Source: Parabacteroides gordonii MS-1 = DSM 23371
GTDB taxonomy: Bacteria > Bacteroidota > Bacteroidia > Bacteroidales > Tannerellaceae
Direction of reading: 5' to 3'
Length of the DNA stretch: 64,000 nucleotides
Assembly (NCBI RefSeq): GCF_000969825.1
Contig: NZ_KQ033919.1
Location: forward strand, 1,960,173 to 2,024,172
Under the pieces are notes generated by a model that was not told the origin of the DNA, did not search any database, and saw only the letters and a program-made list of their open reading frames with translations. The translations under genes were made by a program, and so were the position numbers. Positions 26,805 through 36,615 of the stretch are shown here, one piece after another (the first letter of the stretch is position 1; the number at the start of each line of letters is the position of its first letter).

Positions 26805-28457
26805 CTATTCAAACACCAACTCCAACTCATCCAGCAACAACACGCTGCTCGTACTGCCTGTAAAGTAATCGCCATACTTGCTGGCGGAAGCTACAATCAA
26901 TATATAGGTTGGCTTTGTTGTCTGGTCGCGATATTGCAGGTCGATACGGAACTGCGTATAATCCTTGACTGTTTCGCCCTGAACCAGTTGGCCGAAGGCA
27001 AGCAGGCTTTCATTGTTCCAGGTCAGGTCGACAAAGGTTCCTGTATTCGTATTGACAGGAAAAGGAGCTGTCCAATCGGAGAACAACGCCATATAAATAT
27101 GACAGGAGTCTTTACGACCTTCCAAATCCTTATAGGGATCTTTCGCTTTATCGATCGTGCCGGAATTGTATTTATAGTAGCCACGCAAGGCTGACGGACG
27201 ACCGGTATACGGACGGCCGAAGTTCAGCGAAGCACCGCTCAGCCCTTCCACTTTGCCGAATGTACCGCAATAAAGGCTACCGGCTGCAAACACACCGGCC
27301 ACCGTTTTACTTTCCAGACGGGCTGCTTTTCCTTTTACGACATCACTTGTTTCGGGAGAAGTAGGATTGGCTTCACCTACCGCATTCGAGCCCTTGTTGC
27401 CTGAATCCCAGAAATAGTTTTCCGCTGTCAGGTCGAGATTAGCATACCAGCTTTTGCCATCTTTGAACCAATCGTCCAACGAGAGATTCGGCACCAACTC
27501 CACAGCCTCCGTCGTAAATGTTTTGATATCCTCGGCTACACCATCCACCGTTAACTGATATTCATACACCATGCTTGGTTTAAGATGCGTAAAGACCAAC
27601 GTGAAGTTTCCTTCTTCATCTATCTCTATTTCGCTGGAAAGCACCTCTTCCCAACCTTCTTCCGAATCGGCCTTTGTCTCCGCCTGCGGTTTACCGCGAT
27701 AGCGAGCCGAAACCTGTCCGGTCAATGTCTTGCCCGTTACTACCGCCCGTTTCGCCCAAGCGGACAATGAGGTAAACGACATGCCGGCAGGCGGATACGC
27801 CACACTCACGGTCCATTCTTCCGTTTCACCGAAAGCCGATACCTGAAATACACGAGGACGGGTGAAATCGGTGACCGCCGATGGTTCGGGTGTCGTTTTT
27901 GCAATGCTGCTACCCAGCTGGAAAGTCTCTATTTTCACCTTACGCAAAGAAGGCTGGGCCATTGAATCCACATATATAATTACATTATGCGTATCAGCAT
28001 CGATCAGGGAAGCCCCCAGCTGGTTGGCAACAGTTACTTTACGCTGTATGTCATGTTCCACCGTCACTTTCCAGGGATAATCCTGATACAAACGAAGCAG
28101 AAAAGAAACCGGATTCCTGAAGTTCATCCGCGTATTGACCGTTGCGGGCAAACTGTCTACCGACACAAATCCGGTATCCGGGAAATGCAGGAAGTCTTTG
28201 CAGGCAACAGAATCCGGCAGCACGGTCATGCCCGGAGTAACGACCAGCTTTTCCACCCTCAGGTCTCTTAAGTCTAACGTATCCGCCACCTTCACAGAGA
28301 CGGAAGCCGAAGCCTTATCGATCTTTGCCGAAGTCTGCCCTTCGATGGCGAACTCCTCGATAACCCCTTTGATGGTAGGATAAGGCAGATCGTTTTTCAC
28401 ACAGCCTGCCAGCAACAGACTTAATAAAAAACACAATATATGATTTCTTCCTTTCAT
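26805..28457 (-). CDS. PCMD-domain surface lipoprotein
   Basis: A 550-residue lipoprotein with a lipobox ending LLLAGC (Cys19). The N-terminal half has beta-sandwich-like segments. The C-terminal part of about 230 residues fits the PCMD (putative carbohydrate metabolism) domain: GKAARLESKT, FAAGSLYCGTFG, GRPYTGRPSALRGYYKY and the closing SVLLLDELELVFE. Two other proteins of this operon end in the same way, so they are paralogous at the C-terminus. It is the last gene of the operon, 9 bases after the beta-barrel gene. It is probably on the outer membrane; no catalytic residues are known to me for PCMD, and the ligand is unknown. Confidence 0.82.
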   Translation of the reverse strand: MKGRNHILCFLLSLLLAGCVKNDLPYPTIKGVIEEFAIEGQTSAKIDKASASVSVKVADTLDLRDLRVEKLVVTPGMTVLPDSVACKDFLHFPDTGFVSVDSLPATVNTRMNFRNPVSFLLRLYQDYPWKVTVEHDIQRKVTVANQLGASLIDADTHNVIIYVDSMAQPSLRKVKIETFQLGSSIAKTTPEPSAVTDFTRPRVFQVSAFGETEEWTVSVAYPPAGMSFTSLSAWAKRAVVTGKTLTGQVSARYRGKPQAETKADSEEGWEEVLSSEIEIDEEGNFTLVFTHLKPSMVYEYQLTVDGVAEDIKTFTTEAVELVPNLSLDDWFKDGKSWYANLDLTAENYFWDSGNKGSNAVGEANPTSPETSDVVKGKAARLESKTVAGVFAAGSLYCGTFGKVEGLSGASLNFGRPYTGRPSALRGYYKYNSGTIDKAKDPYKDLEGRKDSCHIYMALFSDWTAPFPVNTNTGTFVDLTWNNESLLAFGQLVQGETVKDYTQFRIDLQYRDQTTKPTYILIVASASKYGDYFTGSTSSVLLLDELELVFE

Positions 28458-28466
28458 GCCCTGTTT

Positions 28467-29207
28467 TTACAAATAAAAGACAATACCTAAATCGATCGAC
28501 AACAGATTGATCTTGAAATTAGCGGAACTTGCCGTACGTTTCCCTTTATACACCTGGTCTTTCGTCTGGTCATACCAGTTAAAGTTCAATCCCGCCACAT
28601 TGACCGAAGCCTCGGCTGCCACGTAATCGTTGATAAAGACAGTCAACCCGGGAGCCAGACCGATATTCAGGTTGTGTTTCAACTGATACATACCGGAAAG
28701 ATCGATACCCGTACCCGAGCTGCTATTGCTTTCCGAATAACCATACGACACACGTGCCTCATTAAACAATCCGAAACGCTTGCTGTCTCCCAGATTCAGA
28801 TAGGTACGGATAAAGGCAGCAACCGTATATGTGTTGGATACAGACTTGAAGTTTTCGACCGCAAAGCTCAGATCGTCACCCAGCTCCAACGATATATTAC
28901 CTATATCCATATTCGAACGCGAATAGGCAAACCGTCCACCGAGACTAATATTATCGCGGATAAAATAGCTTACCAACGGAGTAACCTTAAAGGTATACCC
29001 TTCGCTGTTAATATCCTTCAACACAGACAAAAACTCAAAATTCTCATCCACATGTTCGCTATAGGAAAATGTAGTACCGACCATCCATTGCCCTTTCGGA
29101 ATAAAGGTTTTCATCAGAATGCCCCGGTCGTATTTGTTCTTCTTGGCCAACGCAGGAAAAGAAAAACAGAGAAGCAACAAAACGGTTAAAGATAAGAGTT
29201 GTTTCAT
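28467..29207 (-). CDS. Small outer-membrane beta-barrel protein
   Basis: A 246-residue protein with a clear signal peptide (LLSLTVLLLLCFSFPALA) ending before KKNKYDRG. The mature part is a series of alternating amphipathic strands (MVGTTFSYSEH, YTFKVTPLVSYFI, SLGGRFAYSRS, YTVAAFIRTYL) and ends with LLSIDLGIVFYL, the aromatic C-terminal strand expected of outer-membrane barrels of about 8-10 strands. It is embedded between two PCMD lipoprotein genes with gaps of 9 and 5 bases, so it is likely a partner or membrane anchor for them. Specific function unknown. Confidence 0.8.
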   Translation of the reverse strand: MKQLLSLTVLLLLCFSFPALAKKNKYDRGILMKTFIPKGQWMVGTTFSYSEHVDENFEFLSVLKDINSEGYTFKVTPLVSYFIRDNISLGGRFAYSRSNMDIGNISLELGDDLSFAVENFKSVSNTYTVAAFIRTYLNLGDSKRFGLFNEARVSYGYSESNSSSGTGIDLSGMYQLKHNLNIGLAPGLTVFINDYVAAEASVNVAGLNFNWYDQTKDQVYKGKRTASSANFKINLLSIDLGIVFYL

Positions 29208-29212
29208 ATTCG

Positions 29213-31468
29213 TTATTTGTCGTTTATATTTACCGAAACCATATTTCCAACTACCGAAGCTGGAACAGCAGAATCATTGTAGTCGTAAAGCAATTCGAAC
29301 TCATCCAAAAGCAACCAACTATCCGTCGATCCTTTGAAAAACTCTCCCTTACTGCTTGATGCAGCCATAATAATAAGGTAGACTTTCTCCTCTGCTTTCG
29401 GCAATCGAGCATAGACTAACGGAATATTGAACTGTTCATAAGTTGTAACTTCCTGCTGAGTCCTCATCTCGCCATAAGCAATCACGCCACCATCGGTAGG
29501 ATCAAAAGTTATAACTCCACCAATATTTGTACGCAACGATTCCAAGATATATTGTTTGGTAGTCAATGCCGCATAAATAATTGCTTCATCTGTTTCGTTT
29601 GTCGATGTCTCTTTATTATCCACCCAATTGATCTTGCCCGGATGATATTTATACCATCCCTGTAAGGCTGTCGGATAACCATTATGCAGTTGCCCGTACT
29701 TCAGCTTAGCCCCTGCCGTAGATACATCTTGCACAGAACCAGAAAATAGACTACCTGCAGAGAACGCACCGATACCAATAGCCCCTGCCCAACGAGAAGT
29801 CAGTTTGGCAGCTTTCCCCTGTTTGACATCCGTGCTTTCTCCCTGCAGCAGGACTTCCCCCCCGGATGCAGCACCCCGGTTTCCGGATTCCCAGTACACA
29901 CCTCCGGAACTATTCACTCCATTTAAGCAAGGATAAGAGACATTTCCTCCGATAGCTCCCTGTCCGCTCCGTGTTCCCCAATCGTCCATATTCAATCCCG
30001 GCACCTCCAATGGTTTAGCTAAGCTAAAGCCTGTCGGTTCGCATTTCATCGCACTATTATCCGCCGATTCAATCCAATACGAATAGTCTGTACCCGGTGT
30101 CAATCCAACCACCAAAGCCGACAGATTTCCTTCCGCATCTCGCTGGACAACATCTACCTTCTTCGGTTCTCCCTCTGCCGCTTTCAACATGAAATAGCTG
30201 GATTCGTCCAGACAGACACCTTTCAATACAGCGAAGTGCGTCCATTTTACAGGCTCTTCCACATAAGCATCCACATCCGGCATTATCTTGAAAGAGAAAT
30301 CAATGGATGTTTCCTGATTGATATTGTCAAGCAACGTAACCGTGAAAGCATGCACTGTCGGTTTGCGGTCTACCGTCTTCAAATAAGGCAATATCCCCGA
30401 AAGATCCAACTCATAGTTGAGATAAAGTTCTTCTTCTTTACCCGCTACCCCCGGCAAACGCGGAAATCCCAACCGAGCAGCCTGCATTGCAACCGTTTCA
30501 TCGGTCATCTCAAACTCCGCTAATCCGGCTGCCGAAAATACCGGGGAGTTGGTTGTCACCTTAAACGACTGTACACTATTCTTTTTACCGATACGATAAA
30601 CCAAGCCAACAGTTCCGGCTGCCGGAGGTTCTACCCCGTCCACTATCTCCGGTTGCTGGAATATACCTTCATCCTTAAAACCGCGAAGAAGCAAAGAAGG
30701 CTCTCCCTTTTGTGTCAAATCCTCTTTACGGATAAAGATCGGACAGGTTATTTCTTTATGTTCCTCATCAATAGTGATATCGAAATCGATACCGGCATTC
30801 GTATCACCCGGTCCCTGGTTATCTATTTCAAACTTAAAAGTATAATGATATTTCGGCTCGATATTCGGATAGACCCGTTTAATGACAAATTCGTTACCAT
30901 CCCGGTTCACCAGCTTGAGCTTGACCGCCAACTTTTCCGGAGCAAAATATCCGGCACGATATTCGTCACGGGTATAGATCAAAGAGCCGGAAGAATTACT
31001 CACTTCCGTTTGATAATCGGTAAAATAATCTTTCAACTGTGAAGCATCTACCGATACTTTTGTATTGTGAATGGTACAAGTCACCTTTGCATTCGTTATC
31101 TCGCCTTGTTTCACTTCCACCGTTTCCTGTCCTTGATAGAAAGGAGATTCCCATGCCGCTGTCCCATCATGGTTGGAAGTAACGGCAACCGTATATGTCC
31201 CGATCGGCAATATCAACCGTTCGCCTTTTACCTCCTCCAGGTAATCGTTGTAGACTTTCAGCGTATCTTCCTCCCCTTTGATAATAGCTACCCGAAGCGA
31301 CTCATACGTCACCTCCGACGTAGCCCGGGTTTGCAAAGAAGCATCCTCCTCCACATTCAAATAAAGCATGCCTGTCGGTATTCCCTCTGTCTCGTCTTTA
31401 CAGGAAAGACAAAAAGCCATCAAGAGGCAAAGAGTGTATCCTATTATCTTTTTATAGTCCATGTTCAT
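29213..31468 (-). CDS. DUF4493 plus PCMD surface lipoprotein
   Basis: A 751-residue lipoprotein with lipobox AFCLSC (Cys23) followed by acidic residues (KDETEG), compatible with surface export in Bacteroidetes. The N-terminal domain has the DUF4493-like core shared with its neighbours: ILPIGTYTVAV, then SPFYQG and a cysteine-containing strand TCTIHNTKV. The C-terminal PCMD-type domain has GKAAKLTSR, FSAGSLFSG, ALQGWYKYHPG and LLLDEFELLYD. The middle has an unassigned beta-rich region. It lies 3 bases after the next DUF4493 gene. It may bind a surface glycan or build a surface assembly; this is inference. Confidence 0.82.
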   Translation of the reverse strand: MNMDYKKIIGYTLCLLMAFCLSCKDETEGIPTGMLYLNVEEDASLQTRATSEVTYESLRVAIIKGEEDTLKVYNDYLEEVKGERLILPIGTYTVAVTSNHDGTAAWESPFYQGQETVEVKQGEITNAKVTCTIHNTKVSVDASQLKDYFTDYQTEVSNSSGSLIYTRDEYRAGYFAPEKLAVKLKLVNRDGNEFVIKRVYPNIEPKYHYTFKFEIDNQGPGDTNAGIDFDITIDEEHKEITCPIFIRKEDLTQKGEPSLLLRGFKDEGIFQQPEIVDGVEPPAAGTVGLVYRIGKKNSVQSFKVTTNSPVFSAAGLAEFEMTDETVAMQAARLGFPRLPGVAGKEEELYLNYELDLSGILPYLKTVDRKPTVHAFTVTLLDNINQETSIDFSFKIMPDVDAYVEEPVKWTHFAVLKGVCLDESSYFMLKAAEGEPKKVDVVQRDAEGNLSALVVGLTPGTDYSYWIESADNSAMKCEPTGFSLAKPLEVPGLNMDDWGTRSGQGAIGGNVSYPCLNGVNSSGGVYWESGNRGAASGGEVLLQGESTDVKQGKAAKLTSRWAGAIGIGAFSAGSLFSGSVQDVSTAGAKLKYGQLHNGYPTALQGWYKYHPGKINWVDNKETSTNETDEAIIYAALTTKQYILESLRTNIGGVITFDPTDGGVIAYGEMRTQQEVTTYEQFNIPLVYARLPKAEEKVYLIIMAASSSKGEFFKGSTDSWLLLDEFELLYDYNDSAVPASVVGNMVSVNINDK

Positions 31469-31471
31469 CGC

Positions 31472-32833
31472 TTATTTCTTATTCAACTTTATAGTTGCAC
31501 TCGTCGTCTCCCCATTCTTGTCTCCCAAAGAAATCTTAAACGAGTTATTCGTATCCATCAGTCCCAAGAAGCCCGATATATCAAACTTCAGGTTTCCTTT
31601 ATCCCCTTTGGATGGGACTACTAATTTCTTACCTAAGTTAGCCAGAATAGCATTCACTTCATCTACTGAAGACTTATTTAGCAAGTCAAGTGACAAATTG
31701 ATATCTGCTCCGATCGCCACATCCACACCCAACTGAGACAAGCCTGTCGGTAAATACAAGTTAATCACCACACTTTTAGTAGCAGAAGTAATTGTCTGTG
31801 CTTGATTGACATTAAACGACTTGCCATCGATCGTTCCGGTTATACCAATCTTCTGTTGCGTATCCCCTCCCGGTCCGTCTCCACCTCCGGGCGTATCCGT
31901 GCCTCCTCCCGGTGTATCCGGTTTTCCCGACTCTTCAAAGACAGAGGGTACTTCAATCACATAGTCCTTTTCCACCAAAGATATATCCACTTTCAACAAG
32001 GGGCGAGCTACCGTTTGTGACGAATCGCCCGGTTCTTCCGGATCCTCCGGCAGTTCGGGTTCTTCTCCCTCACCATCACCACCTCCACCCGGTGTATCAG
32101 GGGTTTCGGGTTTCATCGGCTCGGTGCCCAATTCTATATATACATTATTATGTTCCAACACAGTCTCTTCTTTGGATAGGTCTACCGAATAGGTACAAGC
32201 CTTATTTTCTTTTGTCGTGGCATATACTGTAAAGCGTAAAGTTCCGCTGTTTTTCAGATAAGCAATCCGCTTCTCTTCCGCCGGAATAGTCAACACTCCT
32301 AAGCCATTGTCTGCCACGATCGTATAATCCCCTAAAAACTCCTGCTGGAATTTATCAGAAAAGCCAAACTGTATTTTTTTATTTTGTAACCGACAGTTCG
32401 TTACCACTTTTGCCACCTCTTTAGCCGAGACCACACAAGTGGTATCACCTGCATAATAGGGTCGGTTGAATCCGGCATTCACATCATCCCCCAGACTAGC
32501 CACCACATGATAAAGCCCGGGAGGCAACAACAATTCGCCTGCTTCTTTCAGCTCGGCATACGAGGCGTATGCCTTTACTACTTGCCCTAAACTATCTAAA
32601 ATGGAAACGCCAAACTCATCCGAGTTCAATGTTTCATCAGCATCCCCTTTAGTTCCCGGTACCGGAATCTCTTTTTCTGCACTTACTTCCAAATCAAGCA
32701 AACCGACATTCTCTATCGACACGCCATCTCCCGTTTGCCCGTCTTTTTCACCAAACAGATCTTTCTTCATCTCGCAAGAAAACAAGAAAGAAAGAAATAA
32801 TAAAAGACTACAATATATTCGTACGTACTTCAT
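31472..32833 (-). CDS. DUF4493 lipoprotein with Pro/Gly/Glu-rich linkers
   Basis: A 453-residue lipoprotein with lipobox LSFLFSC (Cys20). The N-terminal 200 residues carry the operon-wide signature: LLPPGLYHVVAS, RPYYAGD, then a strand with NCRLQNKKIQF and SDKFQQEFLGDY. A low-complexity stretch rich in Pro, Gly, Asp and Glu follows (about 245-275) and a second one near 305-330 (DTPGGGTDTPGGG), separating a short strand-rich segment and a C-terminal domain of about 120 residues I cannot assign. No PCMD domain is present. The linkers suggest an extended stalk on the cell surface. Confidence 0.75.
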   Translation of the reverse strand: MKYVRIYCSLLLFLSFLFSCEMKKDLFGEKDGQTGDGVSIENVGLLDLEVSAEKEIPVPGTKGDADETLNSDEFGVSILDSLGQVVKAYASYAELKEAGELLLPPGLYHVVASLGDDVNAGFNRPYYAGDTTCVVSAKEVAKVVTNCRLQNKKIQFGFSDKFQQEFLGDYTIVADNGLGVLTIPAEEKRIAYLKNSGTLRFTVYATTKENKACTYSVDLSKEETVLEHNNVYIELGTEPMKPETPDTPGGGGDGEGEEPELPEDPEEPGDSSQTVARPLLKVDISLVEKDYVIEVPSVFEESGKPDTPGGGTDTPGGGDGPGGDTQQKIGITGTIDGKSFNVNQAQTITSATKSVVINLYLPTGLSQLGVDVAIGADINLSLDLLNKSSVDEVNAILANLGKKLVVPSKGDKGNLKFDISGFLGLMDTNNSFKISLGDKNGETTSATIKLNKK

Positions 32834-32837
32834 CTGT

Positions 32838-33644
32838 TTATTCTTTTATCTCCTGTGTTACCGATTTCAATGACAAAGCTTCTTCCTGTTCAGCCCCTGC
32901 ATCCAGGTGTATAACATAATACTCTCCCAATTGCGGGGAGGTGGCAGGCGTATTCAAACTGTTTTTTACGTAATAGGTTCGTTCCGGATACCAGCTATTG
33001 GAAGCACCTAGCCTAACTTTCACCTTTACAACCAAAGCTTTACAAGCGTCCAGAAAATAGACAGCCGTCATTTTATCCGGAGTAAACTCTCTGGAAACGA
33101 TTCCATTGGAGACTGTTACCTGGTAAGAATAGTTATTCGGTTGTTCTTCCATCAACTGCTTGAACTGGTCGGAAACGGCTAGTTCCACACCTATACTCTC
33201 AAATGTACAACGAAGAGAGACATTGGATATTTGTTTTTCTTCTACCCTTACTTTATCATTCTCAGCCATAAAATAGGGTATTTCCGTCACACCCTCGGCT
33301 GTATCTGTTGTCGTACAGGCTTTAACTGTATATTCTCCCAATGGAAGAACAATAGGTAATCCCCCCTCTTCTTCATTCAACAAATCACCGTACACCTTAT
33401 CCAGCTTCACGGAATTGTCCTTGTTATCAGTAATCACTATATGTAGGTCTTTAACTGCCAAACCACTGAAATCCGCACTCCGGGTAATGACCGGAACCTT
33501 TATTTCAGTAGAATAACCCGCCATCAGTCGCAGACCACCCGTTCCTTCCTCAAAGCCAGTCACCTTGTTTTCCGGCTCGTCACCGCAAGCCGACAAACCC
33601 AGCAATACGGCACACAGACAACAGTATAGTATATTTCTTTTCAT
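32838..33644 (-). CDS. Short DUF4493 lipoprotein
   Basis: A 268-residue lipoprotein with lipobox LGLSAC (Cys20) followed by GDEPEN. It consists almost only of the DUF4493-like domain: TRSADFSGLAVKDLHIVI, VLPLGEYTVKACT, IPYFMAEND, SLRCTFESI and SDQFKQLMEEQ. The core spacing is the same as in three other proteins of the operon. It has no C-terminal PCMD domain, so it may be the simplest subunit or an anchor. It is 4 bases from the downstream gene and 6 from the upstream gene. Confidence 0.77.
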   Translation of the reverse strand: MKRNILYCCLCAVLLGLSACGDEPENKVTGFEEGTGGLRLMAGYSTEIKVPVITRSADFSGLAVKDLHIVITDNKDNSVKLDKVYGDLLNEEEGGLPIVLPLGEYTVKACTTTDTAEGVTEIPYFMAENDKVRVEEKQISNVSLRCTFESIGVELAVSDQFKQLMEEQPNNYSYQVTVSNGIVSREFTPDKMTAVYFLDACKALVVKVKVRLGASNSWYPERTYYVKNSLNTPATSPQLGEYYVIHLDAGAEQEEALSLKSVTQEIKE

Positions 33645-33650
33645 CTTTTC

Positions 33651-36332
33651 TTATTCGTATATTAATTCGACGTTGTCAATATAAAGGTTACTACCTTCAT
33701 GGTGGGTATATCCATCCACCTCCGTACCTAAATTCAGATACGGTTTCAAATTATCAGTTTCTACATCCTCTCTTTCTGAACATTTGGAAGAAGAAGAAAA
33801 GACGACATAAATATGAGTCGCTTTCTTTTCATAATTTGTATAATTGATTTTGAAACACATCTCTTCCCAGTCGGTAACAGACTCACCTTTCACCAATTCA
33901 CCCATACCAAGAACAGACTCCCTTTCACCTTCCCTATTCAACACCACAGCCCAAGCCTTAAAAGAATCACCTTTGACCGGTGTGTATTTATAATAGGCTT
34001 TCACATAAGATGGTCGAGAATTAAATGATATACCATAATCATAAGTATCTGTATTTGCATTATGATCATAAGCATAAGAACCTAAGAATAATTTACCTGC
34101 CGCTGCATGACGACAAATAGAGACTGTGTTGCCAGCTCCATTATCCCATCCCACCGTCCGTAATCGAACAGCAGTACCACTATATCCTTCGGCATATTTC
34201 ATAGTCGAAGGGACTCTGTTGTAAGTAGAATTAACATTGCTCTCCTCTGCAAAAGTTTTGACATTGACTGTTGCCCACGACTCCGGATCATTCGCAGTTA
34301 ATGAGACCCTAGATGCTATTATATTTGCACCATTAAGCATTTTCGAAATAGTTCGTGAGTACCAACTTCCTTCGAACCCTCCATTCGGAATCGTGCCGGT
34401 CGTCTCAGTCTCAACCGTTACCTCTTTGCTGATACGTTCATAAACTTTCCCCCTGTTGTATATCGCACGAACAGAATATTTCGTTTTCGGCGTCAAATTA
34501 CGCAAAGTATCTACCCACTGGGTGCCGGAAGCATCCTTCTTCAACGATTGGTTCGGAAGATCCGTCCAATCACTTCCATTCAAATATTGATAAGTCAACT
34601 TATTCTTATTTTCGTTACCCAAGAAATTCGTACGCAAGACGATTCGTTTAGCAAAAGCATCCCCATTACCTGTTACCAATTCAAAATTCGGAGCTTTCAC
34701 CACAATCTCTTTCGTCACCTCGTCCGTCTTTCCGTTTTTATCTTGCAGATGCAGTTTCAACGAATAAGTAGTACTTCCTCCCTCTTTCGGTGCAGTCAAG
34801 AATGTCGTAAACGACTTGAAAACATACAGTTCCAATCGGGAATCGGCAATTTTCTCCACGCCTATGCCATACCCTTCATACAACTTCTTCCGTTCATCAT
34901 CGTTTGTCAAGCGGAATACCTCATTCAATCCGGCTGAACTTGTCAACGTCAAGGTCGTATGCTCTTCATCGATCAATCCTTCTGCTATTAAAGAGGCTTG
35001 CAGCACATCAACCAATTCATCCCCTTCCACCGCTTCGGATGGCAAAGCCAATGCCTGCTCGTCAATAAAGGGAGCGCCGGCCGGTTGAACGACCACAGTC
35101 AGACGAATCGTATTGCTTTCGTATGCCTTACCGGTCGCATCGACAGCCTGAAAAACGAAATGATAAGTCACAGGATTATCCGGATCCGCTTGTAAACTCC
35201 GGATCGCTTTCAACAAACTGATATATCCCGCCCGGGCATTAGACAAACTGCCGTTTTCAGTCTCTCCGACCATCCAACAATATCCTTGTTTCAATGCCTC
35301 GTCCGCTTGTGTGACCAGATCAAGGCTCTCAGCATCTTCCTCCTCTTCGTCACCTATCCAACGTTTTACAGAGAAAGACTTCACTCCACCCGGAATATTA
35401 AATCCTACTTGCAGCTCATCATCGAAAACAGATGTTTTTATCTCTATCGAAGCTCCGTTTTCAAATCCTGCCGCACTCAACGTCGGTTTTGACACCTGTT
35501 GCCACATAAAATCAGGAATCTTCGTTGTCAGCGCCACCTCTTCCATCGTATCATCCAATACGATATCCAGCCCGATCCCATCCAACGCCTCGCCATCCGT
35601 CTTGAACACCAAGCGGACATTCTGGCGGCGTTCCAGTTTTAAAGCAGTCGGCACGTAATATGTTTTTTCTTCTTCTGCGTTTATCTTCTTTAAACGGATA
35701 CCGATCGCCACGTCTGTTCCCTCTTTGGCCACCTGCATATAAGCCGGCCGCGTTTCTCCTTTGGCAATTTCAAATTCGGTAGTGGCAAAGGTGGAACTTA
35801 ACAGAGCCGTATAATCGGAATATGCTTCTTTGAAATCATCCGTATATTCGGCAGTAATCCGCACATTCCCCAGCGTACAAGTCATATCCAGCGGAGTGCT
35901 CATTCCTTCCTTAATGGTAAATGCCGTACTCCCCTCAAAATAAGGATTTTCAAATGCAGCAGGAAGGTCGTTGCCTTTGGATGCAACTATTGTGTAGGCA
36001 CCTTCGGGGAGTTCGATCTCGGAAGGCATTTTGTCGAAGCGGTCGTAAGATTTTACTGTATCTTTATCTGTGACGATACGGATCTGGTAATCCTCTACGG
36101 TCAGGAATTTCTCGAACTCATCCGAAACAGCTTTCGTCAGATTCGAGTTCACTCCTTTCTTCAGAGAGGTTGTATCAGCAGTCAAACTTAAACGGAGTTT
36201 TCCCGAATGGGCGGAAGAACCGTCTTTCCGGTCATCACAAGCAAACAAACCTATTATTAATACAGAAATACATGCAAATAATACCACAGTTCTTGCAGAA
36301 CTATGTCTTTTCGTCATTTCCATTTCCCTCAT
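33651..36332 (-). CDS. Large DUF4493 plus PCMD-like surface lipoprotein
   Basis: An 893-residue lipoprotein, first gene of the operon. The lipobox is IIGLFAC (Cys32 from the first ATG) followed by DDRKDG; later ATGs at 36323 and 36317 are also possible. The N-terminal DUF4493 core is LPEGAYTIVAS, NPYFEGS, MTCTLGNVRI and TDDFKEAYSDY. Several Ig/fibronectin-like segments fill the middle (for example LRNLTPKTKYSVRAIYNRG). The C-terminus is PCMD-like: GTAVRLRT, GKLFLGSYAY, RPSYVKAYYKY, and ends LYIDNVELIYE. It is divergent from the araC-type gene, its probable regulator. Confidence 0.8.
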   Translation of the reverse strand: MREMEMTKRHSSARTVVLFACISVLIIGLFACDDRKDGSSAHSGKLRLSLTADTTSLKKGVNSNLTKAVSDEFEKFLTVEDYQIRIVTDKDTVKSYDRFDKMPSEIELPEGAYTIVASKGNDLPAAFENPYFEGSTAFTIKEGMSTPLDMTCTLGNVRITAEYTDDFKEAYSDYTALLSSTFATTEFEIAKGETRPAYMQVAKEGTDVAIGIRLKKINAEEEKTYYVPTALKLERRQNVRLVFKTDGEALDGIGLDIVLDDTMEEVALTTKIPDFMWQQVSKPTLSAAGFENGASIEIKTSVFDDELQVGFNIPGGVKSFSVKRWIGDEEEEDAESLDLVTQADEALKQGYCWMVGETENGSLSNARAGYISLLKAIRSLQADPDNPVTYHFVFQAVDATGKAYESNTIRLTVVVQPAGAPFIDEQALALPSEAVEGDELVDVLQASLIAEGLIDEEHTTLTLTSSAGLNEVFRLTNDDERKKLYEGYGIGVEKIADSRLELYVFKSFTTFLTAPKEGGSTTYSLKLHLQDKNGKTDEVTKEIVVKAPNFELVTGNGDAFAKRIVLRTNFLGNENKNKLTYQYLNGSDWTDLPNQSLKKDASGTQWVDTLRNLTPKTKYSVRAIYNRGKVYERISKEVTVETETTGTIPNGGFEGSWYSRTISKMLNGANIIASRVSLTANDPESWATVNVKTFAEESNVNSTYNRVPSTMKYAEGYSGTAVRLRTVGWDNGAGNTVSICRHAAAGKLFLGSYAYDHNANTDTYDYGISFNSRPSYVKAYYKYTPVKGDSFKAWAVVLNREGERESVLGMGELVKGESVTDWEEMCFKINYTNYEKKATHIYVVFSSSSKCSEREDVETDNLKPYLNLGTEVDGYTHHEGSNLYIDNVELIYE

Positions 36333-36403
36333 CTACCTATTTTTGCGGTTATTGTCTAACCTTAATATTATATACTAATGTGATATGCACTTTTTATCGG
36401 GTG

Positions 36404-36411
36404 CAAAGTAA
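36404..36411 (-). promoter_or_regulatory. Possible -7 box of the lipoprotein operon
   Basis: TTACTTTG on the minus strand is one base off TAnnTTTG and lies about 70 bases upstream of the first lipoprotein gene. No TTTG is seen at the normal -33 distance. Weak support. Confidence 0.35.
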
Positions 36412-36585
36412 CCTTGAATTATAAAATCCCACAAGGTCTATTTATGCGATTTACTGTCCTTTTTATTAGATATGCCTTAAAACATATTAACTAACTCACT
36501 TTATTATATGCGATATAGCACCGGAAAGGATAAATCCGGTGTTCTATTTATAAGAAAAAGACGACATCCTTTGAAAAATAATAAA

Positions 36586-36593
36586 TACATTTG
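36586..36593 (+). promoter_or_regulatory. -7 promoter box of the AraC-type regulator
   Basis: TACATTTG matches TAnnTTTG and lies 22 bases before the ATG at 36616, implying a very short leader. A TTTG is at 36570-36573, but only 12 bases away rather than the usual 19-21. Confidence 0.5.
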
Positions 36594-36615
36594 CATCCAG
36601 TAAACAAGCAAGCAA

